From positions 1 to 8,912 of the forward strand of contig CALWYM010000011.1 in the NCBI GenBank assembly GCA_944385775.1: a stretch of 8,912 nt of DNA. The letters run 5' to 3'. Below, one piece after another: positions 1 to 8,217 of this stretch. How positions within the stretch are numbered: the stretch's first letter is position 1; each line of letters opens with the position of its first letter. The notes below the pieces were generated by a model. The model saw nothing but the letters and a program-made list of their open reading frames with translations. It did no database searches and was not told where the DNA came from. A program made the translations under genes and the position numbers. Origin of the DNA: an uncultured Oscillospiraceae bacterium. Lineage in GTDB: Bacteria; Bacillota; Clostridia; Oscillospirales; Oscillospiraceae.

Positions 1-1494
1 TGCCTCTCTATCAGTGTAGTCCAAATCACCGAAAGAACGACTCATTATGTTTTTGAAGACATAGTTTGCTCCATCCAAAATTTCCTTTCTGGAGCGGAAA
101 TTTTTTGACAGAATAATTTTCCTGCCTTCCCCCTCCACAGCTTCAGCATAGTCCTTATAGGTATTGTATTTTTCAAGGAAAATTGTGGGATCGGCAAGTC
201 TGAATCTGTAAATAGACTGCTTTACGTCGCCAACCATAAAAAGATTTTTGCCATTTTTTGAAACAGCATTAAAAATCATCTCCTGAATGGCGTTTACGTC
301 CTGATACTCGTCAACCATTATTTCACAGAAACGACGGGACACAGCCCTCGCCGTCTCTGTGGGTTCACCTGTTTCCCTGCTTACAAGGAGTCTTAGTGCC
401 AGATGTTCCTGATCGGAAAAATCTATAATATTCCTTCTTCGTTTTTCCGCTGTGTAGCGTTTGTCGAACTCCAAAACAAGCTTTAAAAGTCCTGTCACCT
501 CAGGGGCAGTTTTCCTTATGTCAGACAGCGCTTTTTCAGAATCCTCATGGAGCAGCTCAGCCATTTTTTTAAGCTCAGCCTTAAGACCGTTTCGCACCGC
601 TTTAATGTCATCATAGCCGGATACCCCACGCCCTTTGGAATCGGGAACAGTAAGTGAAAAAAGCGCGTTTCTTGTGCTATCCCAGCCGTTTTTCAACGCC
701 TCTTTAAGAGTAAACAAACCTAAAAGCGCAGTTTCCATACTTTCACCGTAGGATTTTTGAAAATCCGGATAAAGCCGGGCTTCCTCCGTAGCATTTTTAA
801 ATTTGGGAAGCCAATAATCAATCCACTGGGAAACATGATTTAAAATAGTTTTGCCCCATACAGTATCGCCCACATCTGAAATATCCGTATTATTAAACTG
901 TTCAAGCTGTTTTTCTACCCATTTATCAGGATAAGGGTGACTTAAAAGCTTAGTATGGGTATCCAGCACAATCGTGACAAGAGCGGAATCGTCACGACCT
1001 GCGCCCATGGTATCTGCCAGAGCATAAAAACTGTCGTCTCCCTTGTCATAAAGCTCCTCAAGAAGGTCTGACAGTACGTCATTTTTTATATTACCGCTCT
1101 CCGCTTCGTCTGCAACCCTGAAATCCGGTGAAATATCAAGAAGATGAGCGTTCTCTCTGATTATACCGGCGCAAAAGCTGTGGATCGTCTCAATCTCCGC
1201 CTTAACGCACAAATTGGCTTGACGACGGAGTCTTTTATTTTCCGGCTCAAGAGCAATTCTCTCAAATATGGCGTCAAGTATTCTGTTTCTTAACTCTGCC
1301 GCTGCAGCGTTGGTATATGTAATTATAAGAAACTCGTCTACGTCGTGCTTTTCATCCGTGTCCAAAACCTTACGCAGAAGCCGATCCACCAAAACCTTTG
1401 TTTTTCCGCTTCCTGCCGCGGCTGAAACCAAAAGGGCACCGCCTGTATTTTCAACAGCCTGCTGCTGCTCTGGAGTGAGTTTAATCTCTCCCAT
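1..1494 (-). CDS. addA: ATP-dependent helicase/nuclease subunit A (AddA), N-terminal part, cut by the window edge
   Basis: This is the helicase-nuclease subunit of the AddAB complex, which unwinds and resects DNA double-strand ends for RecA loading. It is the Gram-positive counterpart of RecBCD. The 498 visible residues contain the UvrD/Rep (SF1A) motifs in order: Q-motif-like LTPEQQQAV (6-14), Walker A AAGSGKT (26-32), motif Ia TYTNAAAAEL (59-68), Walker B DEYQD (395-399), motif III GDVKQSIYRFR (422-432) and motif IV NFRSR (465-469). Bacillus AddA is about 1,230 residues, so the remaining helicase motifs and the C-terminal nuclease domain lie outside the window. The ATG at 1492-1494 is chosen because MGEIKLTPEQQQAV is a typical AddA N-terminus and a GGAGG lies just upstream inside the end of addB. 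The gene overlaps addB by 14 bases, which implies translational coupling. No frameshift is seen in the visible part. Confidence 0.97.
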   Translation of the reverse strand, partial: MGEIKLTPEQQQAVENTGGALLVSAAAGSGKTKVLVDRLLRKVLDTDEKHDVDEFLIITYTNAAAAELRNRILDAIFERIALEPENKRLRRQANLCVKAEIETIHSFCAGIIRENAHLLDISPDFRVADEAESGNIKNDVLSDLLEELYDKGDDSFYALADTMGAGRDDSALVTIVLDTHTKLLSHPYPDKWVEKQLEQFNNTDISDVGDTVWGKTILNHVSQWIDYWLPKFKNATEEARLYPDFQKSYGESMETALLGLFTLKEALKNGWDSTRNALFSLTVPDSKGRGVSGYDDIKAVRNGLKAELKKMAELLHEDSEKALSDIRKTAPEVTGLLKLVLEFDKRYTAEKRRRNIIDFSDQEHLALRLLVSRETGEPTETARAVSRRFCEIMVDEYQDVNAIQEMIFNAVSKNGKNLFMVGDVKQSIYRFRLADPTIFLEKYNTYKDYAEAVEGEGRKIILSKNFRSRKEILDGANYVFKNIMSRSFGDLDYTDREA

Positions 1495-4400
1495 TCCGTT
1501 CCTCCTCCATATTCATCCAAACTTTCGGCGTACTCAGCTTTGAAATATACCTCGTCTTATCCTCGCCATATCCATCATTAAAATGACAGGCATCAAAATA
1601 CTCGCAATACAGGCAGGCATTTTCCGAAGACGCAACAAAATATGGGTCTGCCGAAACATATCCTGAGCGGAGCTCCTTTGCCATTTCCTTTACCGTCATG
1701 TCAATATGGTCTGACAATATTCCGAGCTGCTCCATGGTGGCAAGACTGTCTCCTCCTATTGAGCCGTCCTTATTAAACTTGACTGGCAAAAAACCCTCTG
1801 TATCACCCATCATTGCTTCTATAACTGCCGTGTCCTTAGTTAAAAGACCGCTTCTTTTAAGCTTTGATACCTGTTCCTTCTTAAGCTCCTGCTGGTCCAG
1901 GTCGTACTTGGCGTTTATAATGGGAACCCTTGCCGGGGCGTAGAGCACACCAGCCGGCTCCACAGGCATATTATACCGCTCCTCCCCCTCCCTCATCAGG
2001 GCAAAAAGATAAATAAGCATTTGCATTCCCATTCCGTTATAAACGTCTGCAAGAGAAAAGGATTTCCTGCCTGTTTTATAGTCTACTACCCTGAGATAAA
2101 GCCTTCCGTCGTGAACCCAGCCGTCTACCCTGTCCACTACACCGACTATACTTGTAGCTTCCGTACCAGACTCTATTTCTATGGGTGGAAGGTCGCCGCC
2201 TGGGGCAAATTTAAGCTCAAAGTCCAACGCCTTAAACTTTGTACCCCTTAACTCCTCAGCCATGGATATCAGTATTTTTTTCCCATCTTCTGAAAGCCTT
2301 TTAAAAAGGTACTTAAACCTTCCGGTCTTATTCTCCAGCCCACCCAGCTTTGTTTCCGCATATTCGTCAGCATATCGTTTTGCCATCCCAGCAAGCTCTT
2401 CATCACTTAGCTGTGAAAAGCCTCCCCGCCGTTCCGCCTCTCTGGTGGAGCGTTCAAGAATGAAATGTATAAATGTTCCGCTTTCCAGCGCGTCAAGACT
2501 GGCCTTTTTCCTTGGACGTAGCCCAAGACCGTATTGAAGAAAATAGGCATACTTGCAGGAGTTAAATTTCTCAATTCTTGACGGTGAAAGGTTCAGCTTT
2601 TTACCGTAAAGCCGCTCAGTTGTAATCCTTGTAAGCCTGCCTCTCGGCATTTCTGCAGCCAGCTTGAGAGACTTCATCCTATCTTCCCACTGGGGACTTT
2701 CCCGAAAAAAGCTCTTTGCCGCCCTGACTTCAGCACTCTCTCCGTCTCCGGCTGCCAGTTCAAAGCATGGACGAACTGCATTTAAGTATATATCATTTCC
2801 AATTATTTTCTCTTTTTTTTCAAAAAGAAGCTCAATTCTTGACACAATATAGCTCTTTCGTCCTGACGATGGATACACTACGGTCAGGCTTTCGCACGGG
2901 AGTGTCAGGGACTGATAAATAAGCCCCAGCTCCCTCGCTATTGTATCGTCTTCCGGGTTTGGCAGCTCAATTCCAACGCTGCGCAAAAACACCTTTTCCT
3001 CCTCCGATAAAAGGCTCCTTGACTTTGTGTAAGACGGCATAGCAGTATCTGTGGCGCCCAAAACGATCAGGTGCTTTATACCGCGCTTTCTCATTCTGCC
3101 CATATCGCCCACCCCTACGCCGTCAACGCTTGATGGTATTGTGGCAATTTCATACTGGCTCAGCGTCAGCTTTAACAGCCTGTAAAATTCATCATTTGAA
3201 ATATTGCTCTCTCCTAGTATCTCTGCCACCTGAGTCAGACCGTTCATAAGAATATCCCAAAGCTGAACATATTCCTGATAAAGTCTCAGCTCACCGCGGC
3301 GGTTAAGCTCCGCGGCTCTTTCCTCCAGTGTCTGATAAACGTCGGTATCCTCTATAAAATCGTAAACAGCCTGGACTTTTTCAAAGGCTGTACCGGCTTT
3401 TCTCAGAGACAGCGTAAACTTTTCCAGCGGAAATGCTATTTTTTCACGGGCACAGTTAACAGTATTCAGAGTTTCCCTATCCTTTTCGCTCATACTGTCA
3501 GAATATCCACCAGGGTGCATAAGCCAGGGATTTTTTCCCGTCCATCTGGCGGCTCCACGGATATTCCATTTCAGAACGTAGTTTTCCAAAAGGTCACATT
3601 CCTCATAGGAAACGCCTGCAAGACCCGTTTTTATGTATTTGAAAACATCGTTATACGCCCAGTTATTTATAATAATTTCCAATGCGGAAATTATATGGGA
3701 AATTACCGGCTTCTCCATTATATCGACCTTATCCGTTTCGTTCACAGGTACATCATATCTGCTGAAAATACCTGAGATAAGGGAAGCATATTTTGAAAAG
3801 TCCGGTGCCACAACCCCTATATCACGGTACCTTGCGCCGCTTTTCACAAGCTCTCTGGCTTTGTATGCGGCAAAGACACATTCCTCATAAATATCTTCGC
3901 CTCTCCAAAGCTCTATTTGTGGAGATTCACCGTGGAAAGGTATTGCACCGTAGTTAAAAAGGTTTTTTTCAAGGCAGACCATAGGATTTGTACTATCTCT
4001 GTTTCCGTCCAGAAGTAAAATCTCGGTATGAACATTTCTGCTTGCGGCGACTGAGGCAAGACTCCTGGCAGTAGAGGCAGGCAGAGAAAAAATCTGCTCA
4101 TCGGTTTCCAGCCCGTCGCAGCCAAGACAAACAGTAATATGGCATTCCTTCTTCATCAGTTCCTCAATAATTCGCCGTTCCTGTAACGTAAAATCCGTAA
4201 ATCCGTCAATATAAATATTCCCTCCACAGCCCACAGAGCTTTCACCTATACTGTCGGCAAGGCGCTGAAGCCTGTCTCTGCCGTCTAAACCGCAGGTTTC
4301 CTTAATCGTCTCGTAGGAATCAAAAATCAGTGCCAAATCCGAAAGCTTCGATGACAGATTACCCTGGCTTTTTTCCGAAGCTTCCTCCAGTTCTCTTGAC

Positions 4401-4798
4401 TGGGCGCAGGCAGAGCGGAGTTCATCATAGGTATTTATCATACCTGTAAGAAATTCCGATTTTCTGTTGCCAAGTCTGTATATTTTCAGATAGTCTCTGA
4501 CCCTTTCTATTGCTAGACTCATGGCGAGGACTCTACCGCCCTTATCCAGCATATTTTCCGCCAGTCCACCGGTTTCGGCAAAAACCCTGCTGGCAAGCCT
4601 TGAAAAGCTCAGCACCTCCGCATAGAGGCTGGCATTTTCGGGGCACACCGCCGCCATTTCGCGCTCAGCATCGTGGCTGTACTGCTCAGGAACAATAAGT
4701 ATTGTCTTTCCTTCGCCCTTTTCAACGTGCTCTTTTATTCTGTCAAAAACGTAGCCTGTCTTTCCTGCTCCTGCTCTTCCCAAAACCAAGGTCAACAT
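1481..4798 (-). CDS. addB: ATP-dependent helicase/deoxyribonuclease subunit B (AddB)
   Basis: This is the second subunit of the AddAB helicase-nuclease. In the Bacillus enzyme AddB binds Chi and supplies one of the two nuclease activities. The 1,105-residue protein starts with Walker A GRAGAGKT (7-14). The C-terminal RecB-family nuclease domain shows VDYKTG (905-910), with D906 and K908 in the catalytic positions. Four cysteines, C748 (in FNSCKYAYF) and C1062/C1065/C1071 (C-x2-C-x5-C), match the spacing of the AddB [4Fe-4S] cluster that pins the nuclease domain. Length is slightly below the roughly 1,166 residues of Bacillus AddB. The ATG at 4796-4798 is supported by AGGGG at 4807-4811, 8 bases upstream. 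It lies 93 bases after spoIIR with no terminator between, so it may be read from its own promoter, from spoIIR, or both. Its end overlaps the addA start. Confidence 0.97.
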   Translation of the reverse strand: MLTLVLGRAGAGKTGYVFDRIKEHVEKGEGKTILIVPEQYSHDAEREMAAVCPENASLYAEVLSFSRLASRVFAETGGLAENMLDKGGRVLAMSLAIERVRDYLKIYRLGNRKSEFLTGMINTYDELRSACAQSRELEEASEKSQGNLSSKLSDLALIFDSYETIKETCGLDGRDRLQRLADSIGESSVGCGGNIYIDGFTDFTLQERRIIEELMKKECHITVCLGCDGLETDEQIFSLPASTARSLASVAASRNVHTEILLLDGNRDSTNPMVCLEKNLFNYGAIPFHGESPQIELWRGEDIYEECVFAAYKARELVKSGARYRDIGVVAPDFSKYASLISGIFSRYDVPVNETDKVDIMEKPVISHIISALEIIINNWAYNDVFKYIKTGLAGVSYEECDLLENYVLKWNIRGAARWTGKNPWLMHPGGYSDSMSEKDRETLNTVNCAREKIAFPLEKFTLSLRKAGTAFEKVQAVYDFIEDTDVYQTLEERAAELNRRGELRLYQEYVQLWDILMNGLTQVAEILGESNISNDEFYRLLKLTLSQYEIATIPSSVDGVGVGDMGRMRKRGIKHLIVLGATDTAMPSYTKSRSLLSEEEKVFLRSVGIELPNPEDDTIARELGLIYQSLTLPCESLTVVYPSSGRKSYIVSRIELLFEKKEKIIGNDIYLNAVRPCFELAAGDGESAEVRAAKSFFRESPQWEDRMKSLKLAAEMPRGRLTRITTERLYGKKLNLSPSRIEKFNSCKYAYFLQYGLGLRPRKKASLDALESGTFIHFILERSTREAERRGGFSQLSDEELAGMAKRYADEYAETKLGGLENKTGRFKYLFKRLSEDGKKILISMAEELRGTKFKALDFELKFAPGGDLPPIEIESGTEATSIVGVVDRVDGWVHDGRLYLRVVDYKTGRKSFSLADVYNGMGMQMLIYLFALMREGEERYNMPVEPAGVLYAPARVPIINAKYDLDQQELKKEQVSKLKRSGLLTKDTAVIEAMMGDTEGFLPVKFNKDGSIGGDSLATMEQLGILSDHIDMTVKEMAKELRSGYVSADPYFVASSENACLYCEYFDACHFNDGYGEDKTRYISKLSTPKVWMNMEEERNGRD

Positions 4799-4830
4799 AT
4801 CCCAATCCCCTTAAAAATCTACTGATTTAT

Positions 4831-4839
4831 ATTTTACCA
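4831..4839 (-). promoter_or_regulatory. Possible extended -10 promoter for addBA
   Basis: On the minus strand, TGG followed by TAAAAT (-10 at 4831-4836, TG at 4838-4839) fits an extended -10 promoter in the 93-base gap upstream of addB. No good -35 box stands at 17 bases. A second option further upstream is TATTAT preceded by TTGCAA with a 19-base spacer, which is too long to be convincing. The call rests on sequence pattern alone. Confidence 0.35.
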
Positions 4840-4891
4840 CACTAACCTTATTTTTTCTATAATATCATTTTTGTTTACATTTTTTGCAATT

Positions 4892-5494
4892 TTACAGCAT
4901 TTCACGAAGCTTTGTTATCAGCTCAAGAATTCTGAATTTTATACGAGTTCCTCCCTCTGGCTCCGCTATTAGGGCAACCTCGCTGTCAGTAAGCCCAAGT
5001 TCCCTTGCAGTCTCCTCGTCAAACTCTGTCTGAGTGCACATTGCGGGAAACACAACGCACCACCAGTTGTGACCCTTCCCCTCGCCTATAATTACCCTAA
5101 GCGCATGGTACTCTCCTGATGGCAGAGAGAAGCTATCATACTCTGTTGTGGGGAAATATTCTTTCTCAAGACTTACGTTCACATTATAATCATATCCTTC
5201 CTCACTGATTACGTTCTCTGCCACGTAGGACAAATTCTCAAATTCTTCTGTTATAATCTTCTCGGCTTCTTCTCTGTTTTCTGCGTCCTTCAATCGAAGA
5301 TTCAGATATTCAAGTACGCCGTCCCGGACCTTAAGCTTTAAGCTCTGGTCAAAGTCACTATCCGAGTTTGCAACAACGTGAAGCCTTACAAGCTTGTCCG
5401 AAAGCTCAACAGCCTGGCTGTTCAGCTCCAATGTGTAAAGAGCCCCCATTGCCACAAGTATCAAAGCTGCCTTAGCTAAAAAATTTGATTTCAT
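4892..5494 (-). CDS. spoIIR: Stage II sporulation protein R (SpoIIR)
   Basis: SpoIIR is the secreted forespore signal that activates the SpoIIGA protease, so that pro-sigma-E is processed in the mother cell soon after asymmetric division. The 200-residue protein has an N-terminal hydrophobic segment (about 6-22) preceded by lysines, consistent with export. It then shows the family blocks RLHVVANSDS (37-46), LKLKVRDGVLEYL (52-64), YFPTTEY (113-119), LPSGEYHALRVIIGEGKGHN (124-143) and WWCVVFPAMC (144-153). Length is close to that of Bacillus SpoIIR (about 224). The ATG at 5492-5494 has AGGAG at 5503-5507, 8 bases upstream. The gene stands between the ispE terminator and addB. In Bacillus spoIIR is transcribed by sigma-F in the forespore, and a matching candidate promoter is present upstream (5545-5574). 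The family call is firm. The secretion route is inferred from the family. Confidence 0.95.
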   Translation of the reverse strand: MKSNFLAKAALILVAMGALYTLELNSQAVELSDKLVRLHVVANSDSDFDQSLKLKVRDGVLEYLNLRLKDAENREEAEKIITEEFENLSYVAENVISEEGYDYNVNVSLEKEYFPTTEYDSFSLPSGEYHALRVIIGEGKGHNWWCVVFPAMCTQTEFDEETARELGLTDSEVALIAEPEGGTRIKFRILELITKLREML

Positions 5495-5507
5495 ATATCG
5501 GTCTCCT

Positions 5508-5556
5508 AAAAAACAAATAAGGCGACAATGTGCCTTTCAGTACACATTATCGCCTT
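5508..5556 (-). terminator. Rho-independent terminator of the lrp-aminotransferase-ispE operon
   Basis: Read on the minus strand, two 14-base arms (5543-5556 and 5519-5532) pair fully, with one G-U wobble, around a 10-base loop (5533-5542). They are followed by a T-rich stretch, ATTTGTTTTTT (5508-5518). This is a strong intrinsic terminator 17 bases after the ispE stop. The T run directly touches the AGGAG of spoIIR, so terminator and ribosome binding site are packed end to end. Confidence 0.9.
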
Positions 5557-5574
5557 TAAAACCGATTATTAAAC
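5545..5574 (-). promoter_or_regulatory. Candidate sigma-F (forespore) promoter for spoIIR
   Basis: On the minus strand GTTTA (5570-5574) is followed by 15 bases and then GGCGATAATG (5545-5554). This agrees with the Bacillus sigma-F pattern as I remember it (GYWTA, about 15-16 bases, GGNRANANT). The -35 box overlaps the last base of the ispE stop codon. The -10 box lies inside the upstream arm of the ispE terminator. Transcription would start around 5538-5539, in the hairpin loop. Sigma-F control of spoIIR is established in Bacillus; the promoter position here is inferred from sequence. Confidence 0.55.
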
Positions 5575-6467
5575 TATATTTCGGAAGCTTTTTCCACAGG
5601 CGTGGCAACAAAGCATTCTTTAAATTCCCTGCCTAACACCTCTCCTGCCGCTTTCGCGCCCTCATGTGTCTCAAAAATTCCAAATACAGCAGAACCTGTA
5701 CCGGTCATACAGGCACATTCCGCGCCCTCGTTTAAAAGCATATCCTTAGCGGAACGTACTGTTGCCGCCTCCTTGCCTGTAAGTGCTTCCTCAAAAACAT
5801 TAAAACATCTTCTTGCCGTTTCGCATAAGCTTCCGCTTTCAATAGCGGCAACGAGCCCTTCAGTATCAGGATGTATCATAACCTTTACACTGTCGATTTT
5901 ATTAAAAAGCGCCGGTGTAGACACGGAAAAAAAAGGCTTTACGGCAACGATTCCGCAGTCAAAGAGATTTCTTATATTTTCTATTTCCGTACCCCTGCCC
6001 CTGGCAATAGCTGTACCACCGTAAATACAAAAAGGTATGTCAGAGCCAATTTTAGCTCCCAGCCGCAGCAGATCCTGAGCAGTCAGCGTCACACCGGTAG
6101 CCCTTTTCATGGCACGGAGCACAGCCGCCGCGTCAGAGCTTCCACCACCCATGCCAGCACAGACGGGAATATGCTTCATAATTTTAATGCCTACGTCAAT
6201 ATTATTTATACCCAGCTCAGTCATAAAAATCTGCGCTGCCTTGTATCCCAGGTTCTTCTCATTATTGGGCAGAAAATGCTTATTTGTGGAAACTGAAATT
6301 TTCCCGGTACCGCCTGTAACCGTAACAGTAACATCATCGTGCAGAGAAATGGTCTGCATTACCATGAGCATCTCATGGTACCCGTCTTCTCTTTTTCCCA
6401 AAACGTCCAGGGACAAATTAAGCTTTCCGTAGGCTTTTTCCTTAATTATGGTATCTATCATATCCAT
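5574..6467 (-). CDS. ispE: 4-diphosphocytidyl-2-C-methyl-D-erythritol kinase (IspE)
   Basis: IspE is a GHMP-family kinase that phosphorylates the 2-hydroxyl of CDP-methylerythritol in the non-mevalonate (MEP) isoprenoid pathway in the cytoplasm. Numbered from the start chosen here (297 residues), it has AYGKLNLSLDVLGKREDGYH with the substrate-site lysine K15. The ATP-binding GHMP loop is PVCAGMGGGSSDAA (101-114), the catalytic aspartate is D143 in GSDIPF, and the C-terminal GHMP motif is TGTGSAVFG (255-263). Length is normal. Three in-frame ATGs lie at 6473, 6467 and 6459-6461. GGAAG touches the first but stands 6 bases before the second, so 6467 is preferred; 6461 is also possible. It follows the aminotransferase stop by 18 bases, is probably co-transcribed with it, and ends in a strong terminator. 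Confidence 0.95.
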   Translation of the reverse strand: MDMIDTIIKEKAYGKLNLSLDVLGKREDGYHEMLMVMQTISLHDDVTVTVTGGTGKISVSTNKHFLPNNEKNLGYKAAQIFMTELGINNIDVGIKIMKHIPVCAGMGGGSSDAAAVLRAMKRATGVTLTAQDLLRLGAKIGSDIPFCIYGGTAIARGRGTEIENIRNLFDCGIVAVKPFFSVSTPALFNKIDSVKVMIHPDTEGLVAAIESGSLCETARRCFNVFEEALTGKEAATVRSAKDMLLNEGAECACMTGTGSAVFGIFETHEGAKAAGEVLGREFKECFVATPVEKASEI

Positions 6468-6485
6468 ACCCATCTTCCAATCAGC

Positions 6486-7658
6486 TTAAAGCCTTGAAAT
6501 GAAACTCTCCATTCGCTTCATGGCCTCCTCTATATTCTCTACTGATGCGGCATAGCATATTCTCACAAATCCCTCTCCGCCGTCTCCAAAGGCTGTACCC
6601 GGAATAACAGCGACCTTTTCCTCAGTAAGGAATCTGGTGCAAAACTCCTCCGAATCAAGTCCTGTACTTGCTATACTGGGGAACATATAAAACGCACCCT
6701 TTGGCTCAAAGCAGGTCAGTCCCATATCTCTCAGCCTTTTAAGCATTAGCTTTCTGCGCTGGTCATAGCTTTTTTTCATGTTCTCTATATCGACATCACC
6801 GTTTTTCATCGCCTCAATAGCGGCATACTGACTTGTGGTTGGCGCGCTCATAATAGCATACTGATGTATTTTCAGCATCTGAGTAAGTATTGGCTTTGGT
6901 CCGCACACATAGCCCATACGCCAGCCCGTCATGGCATACGCCTTTGAAAAGCCGTTTACAACAAGGGTTCGGTCATATAGCTCAGGTATATTGGCAGGAG
7001 AAACGTGGTGGATTCCGTAACTAAGCTCGCTATATATCTCATCTGAAATTATCATAATATCGGTGCCACGCAGCACCTCGCTTATAGCCAAAAGATCCTC
7101 CCGCTCCATAACAGCTCCGGTGGGATTATTGGGAAAAGGTAAAACCAGCGCCTTTGTTTTCGGCGTAATGGCAGAACGGAGCTCCTCGGCTGTAAGGCGG
7201 AATTCATTTTCAGCTTTTGTCTCAACATAAACCGGTACTCCGCAAGTCATGGTAGTGATAGGTCCGTAGCACACAAATGACGGAACGGGTATAATAACCT
7301 CATCGCCAGGATTAACAATGCTCCTTATGCAAAGGTCTATTGCCTCGCTTCCGCCCACGGTAACGAAAATCTCACCGGCAGGATCATATTTAAGGCTGAA
7401 TCTGCGGTAAAGATATTTTGAAATTTCCTCCCTGAGCTTTGTCATGCCCGCGTTTGAGGTATATTTTGTATAACCCTGCTCAAGGGAATATATTCCTGCC
7501 TCACGAATATGCCAGGGAGTGACAAAATCCGGTTCACCTATCCCCAGAGAAATGGCGCTGCCGTCATTCATAGTCTCAAGAAGGTCAAAATACTTCCTGA
7601 TTCCGGAGGGCTTAAGGCTTTTTACATTATCGCTTAATAAAGAATCGTAATTAATCAT
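6486..7658 (-). CDS. Class I/II PLP-dependent aminotransferase (substrate unknown)
   Basis: This is a fold-type I aminotransferase of the aspartate/PatA-like group, which moves an amino group between an amino acid and a 2-oxo acid using pyridoxal phosphate. The 390 residues show GIGEPDF (39-45), GGSEAID (102-108), PNNPTG (176-181), DEIYSELSY (206-214), and the Schiff-base lysine K239 in GFSKAYAMTGWRMGY, with phosphate-binding R247. R366, in FVRICYA, is the usual carboxylate-binding arginine. All catalytic positions are present and length is normal. The ATG at 7656-7658 overlaps the stop of the upstream regulator by 4 bases (ATGA), with AGGA-type sites about 10 bases upstream. This indicates coupled translation. 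The pairing with an Lrp/AsnC regulator suggests an amino-acid-responsive role. The preferred substrate (aspartate, aromatic or other) cannot be read from the sequence. Confidence 0.93.
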   Translation of the reverse strand: MINYDSLLSDNVKSLKPSGIRKYFDLLETMNDGSAISLGIGEPDFVTPWHIREAGIYSLEQGYTKYTSNAGMTKLREEISKYLYRRFSLKYDPAGEIFVTVGGSEAIDLCIRSIVNPGDEVIIPVPSFVCYGPITTMTCGVPVYVETKAENEFRLTAEELRSAITPKTKALVLPFPNNPTGAVMEREDLLAISEVLRGTDIMIISDEIYSELSYGIHHVSPANIPELYDRTLVVNGFSKAYAMTGWRMGYVCGPKPILTQMLKIHQYAIMSAPTTSQYAAIEAMKNGDVDIENMKKSYDQRRKLMLKRLRDMGLTCFEPKGAFYMFPSIASTGLDSEEFCTRFLTEEKVAVIPGTAFGDGGEGFVRICYAASVENIEEAMKRMESFISRL

Positions 7659-8134
7659 ACAAAGAGGATCCTTTCCTCCTGCTCAGGCTCTACCAGGAAC
7701 TGTCTGTGCTTATCCTTATACCGCTTCATAATAAAGTGCGTTGCGGTAGAAACCACTCCGTCAATAGGCGCAAGCTTTGACGAAACAAAATGGGAAACAT
7801 CTTTTAGAGAATTCCCCGTAACTATAACAGCAAAATCAAAAGCGCCGGACATGAGATAAAGACTTTCCACCTCGTCGTACTGGTAAATACGCTTTGCAAT
7901 TCTGTCAAAACCGTCGTCACGCTGAGGCGTTATTTTAACCTCGATAAAAGCCGTAACGGTTTCCACGTCAGTTCTATCCCAATCAACAAGTGTTGTGTAC
8001 CCCGTAATAATGTGGTCTTCCTCACATTTTTTTATAATATCCCTTACTTCCTCCTCAGACATGCCTGTCATGGCGGCAAGCTCACTTGGAGTGTATCTGC
8101 AGTCCTCCTCAAGGAGTTTTAAAATCTCGTTCAT
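7655..8134 (-). CDS. Lrp/AsnC family transcriptional regulator
   Basis: This is a small feast/famine regulator of 159 residues. An N-terminal winged helix-turn-helix (about 14-48, ending HIITGYTTLVDW) is followed by the RAM ligand-binding and oligomerisation domain (about 58-140). The latter includes TAFIEVKITP, the SGAFDFAV loop (96-103) that corresponds to the effector-binding G-x-x-D region, and the TATHFIMKRYK strand. A charged tail of about 18 residues follows. An in-frame TTG at 8138-8140 would add two residues. The ATG at 8132-8134 is chosen because GGAGG sits 7 bases upstream of it and almost touches the TTG. It is the first gene of the operon with the aminotransferase (4-base overlap) and ispE. 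Lrp-family proteins commonly regulate their neighbour and themselves, and an inverted repeat lies just upstream (8164-8184). The effector is unknown. Confidence 0.9.
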   Translation of the reverse strand: MNEILKLLEEDCRYTPSELAAMTGMSEEEVRDIIKKCEEDHIITGYTTLVDWDRTDVETVTAFIEVKITPQRDDGFDRIAKRIYQYDEVESLYLMSGAFDFAVIVTGNSLKDVSHFVSSKLAPIDGVVSTATHFIMKRYKDKHRQFLVEPEQEERILFV

Positions 8135-8163
8135 CGACAATCCTCCTGACTGAAATTTTGTAA

Positions 8164-8184
8164 TGTATAATACACTATACTACA
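8164..8184. promoter_or_regulatory. Imperfect inverted repeat, possible operator of the Lrp-like regulator
   Basis: Read on the minus strand, a 9-base arm TGTAGTATA and a 9-base arm TATTATACA flank a 3-base centre. Seven of the nine positions are complementary. It lies 30 bases before the regulator's start codon and overlaps -10-like boxes on the minus strand (TATAGT at 8174-8179, TATTAT at 8167-8172). This is where an autoregulating repressor would bind. No matching strong -35 box was found, and the region is AT-rich, so chance is possible. Confidence 0.35.
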
Positions 8185-8217
8185 CTCTTCCGTTTTTTTA
8201 AATAGAAAAAAATTTTT

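Noticed and set aside
1338..1520. Minus-strand 60-residue frame across the addB-addA junction
   Set aside because: It lies in a third frame over the conserved AddA N-terminus, including the Walker A coding region, and shows no features of its own.
5602..6296. Two plus-strand open frames of about 140 residues opposite ispE
   Set aside because: They are antisense to a gene with complete GHMP kinase motifs, have no ribosome binding site of note, and their translations show no recognisable family features.
8135..8140. TTG start at 8138-8140 for the Lrp-like regulator
   Set aside because: GGAGG almost touches this codon, while the ATG at 8132-8134 has it at the normal 7-base distance.
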